Assembly (NCBI GenBank): GCA_010645155.1
Contig: CM021319.1
Location: 5,765,333 to 5,829,332, forward strand
DNA length: 64,000 nucleotides
Direction of reading: 5' to 3'
Source: Tigriopus japonicus
Lineage: Eukaryota > Arthropoda > Copepoda > Harpacticoida > Harpacticidae
This document shows, in pieces, positions 56,745 through 64,000 of the stretch. The notes beneath the pieces were generated by a model. That model ran no database searches. It was not told where the DNA came from and worked only from the letters and a program-made list of their open reading frames with translations. A program made the translations under genes and the position numbers. The stretch's first letter is position 1; every line of letters begins with the position of its first letter.

Positions 56745-57045
56745 ATGGTGTTCCAAATGGCCTTTTAGGTTTGAATCATAATACTCAAAGACATCATGGC
56801 ACTTTTTTGACCCACAATTTAATGGGGAACAACTTTACCTTTATTGTATTATAAAAGTTTAGGCCCAGGGAAAAAGTTATATACCTATTACCATAATAAG
56901 AGACCACTTAGTTAACTGTAGAATTCAAATGGAATGAAATTCATTCATTCTCAGCTGAGTTATTTGGGTTGAAATGGTCCATTTTTGACCTCAAAAAGCC
57001 GAAAAATGCTACAGTTTTATCATAAAACAATTCCCAAAGATATAG
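56745..57045 (-). repeat. Reverse copy of the window-start foldback element
   Basis: Reverse complement of about 585-890: tail sequence first, then arm sequence with GAGTTATTTGG, AATGGTCCATTTTTGACC and AAAAAGCCGAAAAA. Only one arm is present; the match stops near CCCAAAGAT at 57,042. Confidence 0.75.
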
Positions 57046-57266
57046 ATTTTCAGAAGTTTATTACGTTATTAGCTTACAGGAGCTCCCCAACCTCATCTTA
57101 ATTTTTAGTGGGTTCTCCAGATGGAATCATAAAATATTTTCCTTCCAAGCGTCGATTGAAGTCGGAGCACATCTGCTAAAAAGCTCGAGATGTACACTAT
57201 GTAGAAGCAGATATTCATTCATCTCCCTTCAAGATTGCCGCAGTATTCTAAATCTTTCCTGTTGAA

Positions 57267-59264
57267 ATGGATATAAAGCTAGGATATCCACGTGCTCTTA
57301 AGAATTTGATATGTTTTATAATGTTAGCCACTTTCATGGGACTTTACTGTCATAGTGTGTGGCAGCCATGGACCACATTATCCAACTTTCAACCGGACGA
57401 CGTGCAAGTGAGTGACTCAATGAGAGATCCGAACCATTGGGGTGAGGACAACGATACTGAAATAGGAGATCTAACTTGGTTCATTCAGGTCACTGACCTG
57501 CATATCTCAAAATTTGACGATCTTTCACGAGGATCCGATCTCCTGGAGTTCTTCAAATTCGTGGGTCAAGATATAAAACCACTGGCTGTTCTGGTTACTG
57601 GCGATTTGACCCATGCCAAAGAGGCAAATTACCAAGGATCAAGACAATTCGTGGAGGAATGGCAAATGTACAGGGAGATCTTGAATGCCAGTAACATCAC
57701 CTCGAAGACCACCTATCTAGATATCAGAGGCAACCATGACACCTTTGACGTAGCCATGAAAGCAGACGATCTATTTTCCAAGTATTCCGAACAAGGGCGC
57801 AAAAATCAACGTTCGTATGTGAAGCTCTTAAGCCATGGGAACAAGACTTTTAGAATTATGGCTTTGGATGCCTCTCCTCACGTAGGTTTGAAATTGCCGT
57901 TTAACTTTTTTGGCACCATCAACCCAAAAGATGATGCAGAGCTGGCACCATTAGTGCAAAAATTGCAAAACAGCGACCATTCTCTGGTCATGGGACACTA
58001 TCCAACCAGTTCGATTGTTACTCACGATGGGATCTCTATTCGGGAAAGCTTGTCCAACACGATCTACCTGTGTGGACATTTTCATATGAGGTTCACTAGC
58101 AACATGTTTTCAAGGTTTCCCTCGGGCCTTTTGGAACTCGAAATGGGAGATTGGAAAGAAAATCGCCGTTTTCGTGTCTTAACATTCGACCATGGACACT
58201 TCAGCTTTTCTGATTTCGCGTACAAATCCCACAATGGTTCAATTGTGGCAGCTGTTCTAACTAATCCTAAGAATCCTAATGCCTGGCTTGATTTTGAACG
58301 AAATAGCGAGTTGCGGCATTCTCAATATGTCCGTGTATTAGTCTTCAGTAATGAACCAATATCCGTGGTTATGATCAAATGGGACCAAGGTTGCTTCAAA
58401 TTGGCCCAAAAAGTGGGATCAAGCTCCTTATGGAAAGTGAGATGGGATCCTCAACTTTACCAAACAGGGATGCATACCCTCAAGATTCAAGTCCTTTTGA
58501 GTTCTGGGCTCGTCTATGATCGTGATGAAGTGTTTTCTCTAGATGGATCTCAACCAAAGTTCTCGCTACTGGCCAGGATTATTCTCATGAACAATTGGCT
58601 GCCATTTTCTAAAGTATTGTTCATTTTCTCTGCCTTGACCTTGGTGACAACACTAACGATTATCCGATTGATCCCCTATGTATGGTGCGCTCAAAAAATG
58701 GAACGTTTTTCCATATGCTTGCGACCATTTGCTAACTTGTTGCGACGTTTTTGGACACTAACCGCAATCGATGCTCTTTTCTGGCCACTAGTTTTGTATA
58801 TTTTATATGTTTGTATTGGACCTTTGGCCTTAGCCCAGGTGATGACCTCAACTAAGGGGATCATTTTTGTTTGGGGGACGTTGTTGCTAGATGGACCGCA
58901 CGTCATATTCTTGCCTCCAGACGCCGTTTACGTGTACGGACTTTCAACCGTGATGGTCCATGTATTTTTCCTTTTAAGTTCGGCAAATGCGGTCGATCGC
59001 CGCAGGGAAAATTTAATTCACCCTAAGAAACATGTAAACTCACATGCAATTTTACTGTTCGTTTGGCACCACATTGGTTTCTCTATAATTGTCATCTTCT
59101 TGCTTGGAAATGTGATATTTCTTAAAAATGCTTATGGTGTCATAACAGTTTTCAGTCCAATAGGTTTTGGATGGCTTTTCCTCTATTCCTGGATATATTG
59201 TTGGAAAATACCTTCACTTCAAAGCCATCATTTTTGGAAACCAGCAATTAAAGTCATCCAATAA
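57267..59264 (+). CDS. TMEM62: TMEM62-like membrane metallophosphoesterase, intronless
   Basis: A 665-residue predicted membrane protein, close to human TMEM62 (643 aa); its substrate is unknown. An N-terminal hydrophobic segment (about 12-30) is followed by a calcineurin-like phosphoesterase domain with all metal-binding blocks: Asp77-x-His79 (VTDLH), GD at 112-113, GNHD at 155-158, GH at 243-244 and GHFH at 270-273. An Ig-like beta region follows. The last ~230 residues hold about six membrane helices ('VLFIFSALTLVTTLTII', 'FWPLVLYILYVCIGPLAL', 'IGFSIIVIFLLGNVIF'). No catalytic residue is missing. AATAAA at 59,260-59,265 overlaps the TAA stop. A CCGCAG acceptor-like site lies about 25 nt before the ATG. 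Confidence 0.94.
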   Translation: MDIKLGYPRALKNLICFIMLATFMGLYCHSVWQPWTTLSNFQPDDVQVSDSMRDPNHWGEDNDTEIGDLTWFIQVTDLHISKFDDLSRGSDLLEFFKFVGQDIKPLAVLVTGDLTHAKEANYQGSRQFVEEWQMYREILNASNITSKTTYLDIRGNHDTFDVAMKADDLFSKYSEQGRKNQRSYVKLLSHGNKTFRIMALDASPHVGLKLPFNFFGTINPKDDAELAPLVQKLQNSDHSLVMGHYPTSSIVTHDGISIRESLSNTIYLCGHFHMRFTSNMFSRFPSGLLELEMGDWKENRRFRVLTFDHGHFSFSDFAYKSHNGSIVAAVLTNPKNPNAWLDFERNSELRHSQYVRVLVFSNEPISVVMIKWDQGCFKLAQKVGSSSLWKVRWDPQLYQTGMHTLKIQVLLSSGLVYDRDEVFSLDGSQPKFSLLARIILMNNWLPFSKVLFIFSALTLVTTLTIIRLIPYVWCAQKMERFSICLRPFANLLRRFWTLTAIDALFWPLVLYILYVCIGPLALAQVMTSTKGIIFVWGTLLLDGPHVIFLPPDAVYVYGLSTVMVHVFFLLSSANAVDRRRENLIHPKKHVNSHAILLFVWHHIGFSIIVIFLLGNVIFLKNAYGVITVFSPIGFGWLFLYSWIYCWKIPSLQSHHFWKPAIKVIQ

Positions 59265-60329
59265 AAAATATCTCCCTGTTTCAGAACGGAATGTGCATTT
59301 TGCCCAAAATAAGATTGGCACATTTATGGGCCGAAGCAAATATGCTGACCCAAGGGGTGAAATATTAAGGAGCAATTTTTGGATGCTGTTTAAGCTGAAA
59401 TTTTGAAGAAATGTTGACACTCGAAATTTGCATTGACTATTCCGAAAAAGCTCTCCTGTGTTATGTACTAATTAGTTTATTTTGAAAAACCACGTGTCAC
59501 CAGCACACAATTTCGACAGCCAAATTTGATTAAGACTAGAAACAGGAGTAGGAAGTTTTGAGGCTTAAAGCATTGCGCAAAGATAACAGAAAGTTAAAAT
59601 GGGAAACAAATACTTGCCGCATTCCAAATGCCTCTCAAGTGTATTACGTGTATTTACTTTTTTGCCATTTGACACGTTTTATATCGAAGTTCGAGACAAA
59701 TTTCGACATCATAGATGTACAATCTCCAGACCTCTTGTAGATTCCTGCTTACAAGATAATGAAAAAAAGTAGGTCTATGACCTCGAAGTTTGTCTCGAAC
59801 TTTGATTTAAAACCTATCGTGCAACTGCAGCTTAAGGACTAACAAAAACTTGAAGAAAATATATCCGACATTCTTCATTGTAATCTGTTTCCGAAGAAGG
59901 CTTGGAGTCGTAAAAATACAACCTCTTGTGCAACTGCAACTGGCCAGTGGTTCAAATTCTTGTTATTTTGTAGCATGCCTCTTCATGCTTTGGTTCTTCG
60001 CTTTTATTTCTATCAGAATGTCCCTTTTAGACATGGGTTTAGGCGTTCTTAGAAAAAAAGGAATGGATTACAGTTCCCGTTCCTTCTTCCAAAACGAGGA
60101 ACGCTTTTTTCCTGTATTCCTGTTGGAATAAAGCTATGGCATTACAAAGTACATTTTTTGAAAAGGCATAAATTTTCAGGATGATTGAAGGTGTGATTTT
60201 AGACATGTCAATCACAATAATTTTGTTTTAAATTTAAAGGGCAATAACATCATGTCTGCTTCATGTTTGATATTTAGTTCTTACGTTTAAGATTTTATCC
60301 AGTTTTTTTAAATACTTCAGTTAAGAAAA
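59265..60329. other. Intergenic, no gene seen
   Basis: AT-rich with a repeated phrase (TTCGAGACAAATTT near 59,690, complement near 59,790) suggesting a weak inverted repeat. Nothing coding is recognised. Confidence 0.45.
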
Positions 60330-60545
60330 TCGAAAGATCTAAAAAAGTATTTTAAGGCAATAAAGGATTTTAAACCAAGTTTGAAAAATTCGCCAATAGA
60401 TGGCGGGGAAGGTTGGGCAATTAAAGAGAAAAGACTTGTGAGCTTAGTGCTTAGTACTTCCCCCTCTTTTACGCCATCTATTGTCGAATTTTTCAAGCTT
60501 GGTTTAAAATCCTCTATGCCATTCAACACTTCTTTGATACTTCAT
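60330..60545. mobile_element. MITE-like inverted repeat
   Basis: GGATTTTAAACCAAGTTTGA and CCAATAGATGGCG (60,365-60,405) return in reverse complement at 60,471-60,513 with few mismatches. Weaker pairing extends to about 60,330 and 60,545. The loop is ~65 bp. No clear target-site duplication was found. Confidence 0.75.
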
Positions 60546-61565
60546 AATTTTTTAAGTTTTAAAGCCTTGTGATTTATCAAATAATACACTAACCCTGTGA
60601 ATCACTCGACTTAAAATTTTGCTCATACTTGTTTTCTTCACCATATAAAGTACTTCTCAAAACCCCTAAAATAGCCTGCATTTTCACTTAAGGTTTGATT
60701 TATGGTAGGTGAATTTTAGTGAACCTCATATCAAGTAACAAGTGAGATCTCGTAAGAAAGTTGCAAAACTTTATGTGCAACTTGACTTAAAGGTTTTAAG
60801 AATACAAAAAGGCCAAGTTCTAATGATTTAAATGAAGGAAAATGGACTCATCGTAAGCAATTCTTGACGTGGGAAAAAAATTGGCCTACATTTTGGCATT
60901 TGTCATTTTGGCTCAAATTGAAAAAATCCATGTCTTAAAACCGATAGGCTCAGAACTGAAAAACTCATATCAAGTTTGTACGGAAATTCTAAAACAATGA
61001 GATATGTTTTAGACACAGGAAACCTAGCCAAAAAACTTTTTTATTTACTTGAAATTCAAAGGTCAGGTCTAGATTAAGGTAATTCCCCAAAAACCTGTTA
61101 AATTACCTATTTTTGGTAAAGCTAGTTAGTAAACTTTGAAAAACCATGTACAGTAGATACTTCTTGAATCGAAGGTATTTGGAAATATGTCTCTCAGGTG
61201 CTGAGTCCTAAAAAAGCGAAAAAACCACCCCAAGGATATAAAAACTATAATGTTCCAGGCAAAAGTATGGAATTTTGAACTGGCTTGTTACGTGTAGGAA
61301 CTGCAATAAAAGCACTTTTTCGTTTTGAAGTATGGGCCAAAGATAAAGGGAAGACTGACGTGAGCAACTAGATTTTTGGCGAAGCAAGAGACAAATATCA
61401 CTTCAAAGATGTACATACTCTTGAAAGAAAACTCCCAAAAGGTCTGCCAACAAAGCCAAGCAAATTTATTTTCTCTGACTCTGATCAAAGTTTATTAAAA
61501 AGTCGCTTATGTAAGTCCACAATAAGAAAAATAATCAAAATTAGTTCAATGGGAAAAGAAACGAG
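60546..61565. other. AT-rich intergenic, no gene seen
   Basis: Stop-dense. Short minus-strand ORF at 61,288-61,488 has no recognisable content. Confidence 0.45.
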
Positions 61566-61570
61566 TAATG

Positions 61571-62380
61571 AGTACTTTTTGGGTTTTTTTGCCGTTACAA
61601 TTACAGTATTTTTGAAATGTTATGACATTACAGTTACTTTTTCGAAAAAAGGAACGAATGAGACATGCAGGGGGAGGTTTAAGTGATCTCTTCAAAAATC
61701 CTATCGCGGGCGGATGAAAGAAGAGAAAAGGCTTGTTCGTCAATGTAAGATTTTGGTCAGTGCAAGGGTTTTCACGTTTTTCAGACCGCCCTTATGACTT
61801 AGATGCTTCAAAAAATGTCGAATTGCAAGTTTGGACATTTTGACTCTCGGTTTTGTAAGAATTTGCAAAATTATTCTTTTNNNNNNNNNNNNNNNNNNNN
61901 NNNNNNNNNNNNNNNNNNNNNNNNNNNNNNNNNNNNNNNNNNNNNNNNNNNNNNNNNNNNNNNNNNNNNNNNNNNNNNNNNNNNNNNNNNNNNNNNNNNN
62001 NNNNNNNNNNNNNNNNNNNNNNNNNNNNNNNNNNNNNNNNNNNNNNNNNNNNNNNNNNNNNNNNNNNNNNNNNNNNNNNNNNNNNNNNNNNNNNNNNNNN
62101 NNNNNNNNNNNNNNNNNNNNNNNNNNNNNNNNNNNNNNNNNNNNNNNNNNNNNNNNNNNNNNNNNNNNNNNNNNNNNNNNNNNNNNNNNNNNNNNNNNNN
62201 NNNNNNNNNNNNNNNNNNNNNNNNNNNNNNNNNNNNNNNNNNNNNNNNNNNNNNNNNNNNNNNNNGCCTTTTCTCTTTTTTCATCCGCCTGCGATAAGAT
62301 TTTTGAAGAGATCACTCAAACCTCCCCCTGCATTTCTCATTACTGTACTTTCATTTCTTGTAATTTCGTTACAACTGACC
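61571..62380. mobile_element. Nested insertion: inverted-repeat element inside another
   Basis: The outer element (61,571-61,659 plus 62,339-62,380) equals the intact copy at 22,847-22,975. The inner element (61,660-62,338) starts GAGACATGCAGGGGGAGGTT and ends in its complement AACCTCCCCCTGCATTTCTC. It holds an N gap at 61,881-62,265. Removing the inner element and one AT restores GGAACGAATTACTGTAC, matching GGAAGGAATTACTGTAC at 22,928. Confidence 0.8.
61881..62265. other. Assembly gap (385 N)
   Basis: Run of N inside an inverted-repeat transposon; the repeat itself probably broke the assembly. ORFs drawn across it are meaningless. Confidence 0.95.
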
Positions 62381-62938
62381 TGCTTTTGGATCAAATTGTT
62401 TTGAATTTGGGCTTTTTGGTCCAAAGTATTTGGTTTTGTGTTATACCCATGTACATATTAAAATTTTTGGGATTCGTGGTTTCGCCCGGAATTTGTAAAT
62501 GGATATTTCTTTAGGTTCAAATTAAATCTTGAAAAGTATTTGATTGTGCAACGTAAACTGGCAAACTAGCAAACGCAGGATTTTTTCTCTCATAAATTTT
62601 GGAAAACAAATGATCCAAAAATCTAAATCTTGATCTTAATGATCAATTTTCTTGCTCATCATCATGTATCAATTTTCCCTTTAAGGTTCAAGACTTACAC
62701 AAACGAAAAAATACGAAGCGCTTTCTTCGCTTTTCTTAGTACACTCTAATAAAAGAATGCAATCATAATTTTTTTTTTTCAGTGCATTGACTTTTCTTGT
62801 CTTTTTCACAAAACTTCACGTAGTGTCTTGAAAAGATAAAATGAGCTCTAAAGGCTTATGTGCCATCTAGCGAGCACTTTTTAAGTAAGCAAGCAGAAGC
62901 TCAAAAAAGCAAACAGCTGGGCCATGGGAAGTAGAGAC

Positions 62939-63405
62939 TAGGGCATTATAATAACAGAGTACGGTCATAAAGTGCGCCATCTAGTGGATTTTATGCGGCA
63001 ACAGCTCGCAGTTCCCATGATATGCATGTTTTTGAAGATTGCAACGGTTATTCATCAGATTTGGAAAAACTGAAGTGCCTCAAATGTTAACTGAGTATTG
63101 TTAATGAACCTGTGGTGGTTTTTGGTTGAAATAATTGATAAAATCCCTTTCAAATTGGCATGGAAGTCTGACTACTGAAACGGCAATTCTGGCATGATCT
63201 TTGCCAAAATTCTTTAAGAAAAAAACACTTAAGTTCTATTTGGAGTTCCACTATCAACATTTTAGGCACTTTAGTTCGTTCAAAACTGATGAATGACCGT
63301 TACAATCTTCAAATATATGTGAATCATTGGAACTGCGAGCTGTTGCCGCATGAAATCCACTAGATGGCGCACTTTATGACCGTACTCTGTTATTAGAGTG
63401 CTCTA
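62939..63405. mobile_element. 467-bp hAT-type MITE with perfect 8-bp TSD
   Basis: Ends TAGGGCATTATAATAACAGA and, on the opposite strand, TAGAGCACTCTAATAACAGA. The terminal inverted repeats run ~150 bp each, including GTACGGTCATAAAGTGCGCC and GCGGCAACAGCTCGCAGTTCC. Flanked by GTAGAGAC at 62,931-62,938 and 63,406-63,413, matching nTnnnnAn. It lies 264 bp upstream of the PNPLA6-like start codon. Confidence 0.92.
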
Positions 63406-63669
63406 GTAGAGACTAGAGAGTTCACTTATTTCCTCACTCACTCACTTCTTTTCGTTGCATGCGTTCAAGTGATGTTGAACAGACATCTCAGGGCAGATAA
63501 ATGCATGAGTGGCAAACACGTCAGTCAGACACGTTCAAAAAGGATAGATTCGAGCCTAAACTCCTCTTAAACCACTCCCTCCCTCGTGCTGCATTGACAA
63601 CCCTCAAGATTGCGATGACAACGGTCAATCTCTGACCGAGATTCCCCCTGGGACAATCCATCGTCCAAG

Positions 63670-64000
63670 ATGAGCACCACCTCCGTCTCCGAGCTGATGG
63701 AACACGCTCGGGGGACCTATCACCGATTGATGGATCCCCTATGGGACGGTGCTATCCAGCCCATGTTGGCTCTCATCTTTCCTCCGGAAGCCATTCATCA
63801 TTGGACCGTCCACGGGCTCTCCACGGACAGTCTCATGCACATTGTGGCCTTCCTTTTGGCCGTAGCCTTAATTGTGGGCTTGATTGTAGCCCATTGTTGT
63901 CGAAGGATCAAGTCCAATGAAAAGATCACTTCGAAAGTCAAGGCTGTCAAGGAATTTGTGGTCCCCGGCGAAGGACCACGATTCCGGAAGCGGGATCGAT
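63670..64000 (+). CDS. sws: PNPLA6/Swiss-cheese-like (neuropathy target esterase), 5' part
   Basis: Partial: the first 110 codons, cut by the window end. A polar start (MSTTSVSELMEHARG) is followed by one hydrophobic membrane segment ('LMHIVAFLLAVALIVGLIVA', about residues 56-75), a basic CCRRIK stop-transfer stretch, and 'KEFVVPGEGPRFRKRDR'. The GPRxRFRKRDK-type motif directly after an N-terminal anchor is characteristic of neuropathy target esterase / Swiss cheese, an ER lysophospholipase. The cyclic-nucleotide-binding and patatin domains would lie beyond the window. The call rests mainly on this short motif, so alternatives remain open. Confidence 0.65.
   Translation, partial: MSTTSVSELMEHARGTYHRLMDPLWDGAIQPMLALIFPPEAIHHWTVHGLSTDSLMHIVAFLLAVALIVGLIVAHCCRRIKSNEKITSKVKAVKEFVVPGEGPRFRKRDR

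Noticed and set aside
61740..62514. Long ORFs across the N gap
   Set aside because: Most codons are N; the flanks are arms of an inverted-repeat transposon.

Overview
The window reads as arthropod nuclear DNA, most likely crustacean and plausibly a copepod. That placement is an inference from protein character and gene structure, not from a search. Genes have GT-AG introns of mostly 53-120 bp or no introns at all. Long AT-rich spacers between them are full of small non-autonomous DNA transposons. The proteins recognised are Tomosyn, signal peptide peptidase, a BET1-type SNARE, HIBCH, a Pelle/IRAK4 kinase, acyl-CoA-binding protein, tafazzin, a CP2/LSF transcription factor, an MFS transporter, CHMP4/Shrub, a VEGFR/PDGFR-like Ig protein, Rab3, TMEM62 and the start of a PNPLA6/Swiss-cheese gene.

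Layout. 1-1,015: a foldback repeat. 4.4-8.0 kb (-): intronless Tomosyn. 12.2-20.2 kb: a dense gene cluster holding SPP, BET1-like and HIBCH (all +), an unidentified coiled-coil gene (-), Pelle/IRAK4 (+, four exons) and ACBP (-). 20.7-27.3 kb: repeat-rich DNA that includes tafazzin (-), whose 3.27-kb intron carries a 1.26-kb hAT-type element. 27.7-30.7 kb (-): intronless CP2/LSF interrupted by an artefactual assembly gap. 34.7-36.9 kb: five-exon MFS transporter with a mitochondrial-like presequence. 37.6-38.3 kb: CHMP4. 39-41 kb: possible exons of an unknown gene. 42.6-44.6 kb: kinase-less VEGFR/PDGFR-like Ig protein. 47.6-49.6 kb: long disordered proline-rich exon. 51.9-54.5 kb: Rab3. 55-57 kb: two tRNA-derived SINEs and MITEs. 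57.3-59.3 kb: intronless TMEM62. 60.3-63.4 kb: MITEs and a second N gap. 63.67 kb to the end: first exon of a PNPLA6-like gene.

The genes are ordinary eukaryotic neighbours, not an operon-like pathway, although several act in membrane traffic (Tomosyn, BET1-like, Rab3, CHMP4). The most distinctive content lies between the genes. At least three insertions end in TAGRG/TAGTG and have perfect 8-bp target-site duplications (hAT type), plus a 36-bp insertion made only of two joined element ends. One MITE family carries a CTCF-like motif in its terminal repeats. There is also a nested insertion whose empty site is present elsewhere in the window. Many start codons sit 0-36 nt after a 3' splice-site-like sequence, which fits 5'-UTR introns or spliced-leader trans-splicing. 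I did not find a convincing new multi-gene system.
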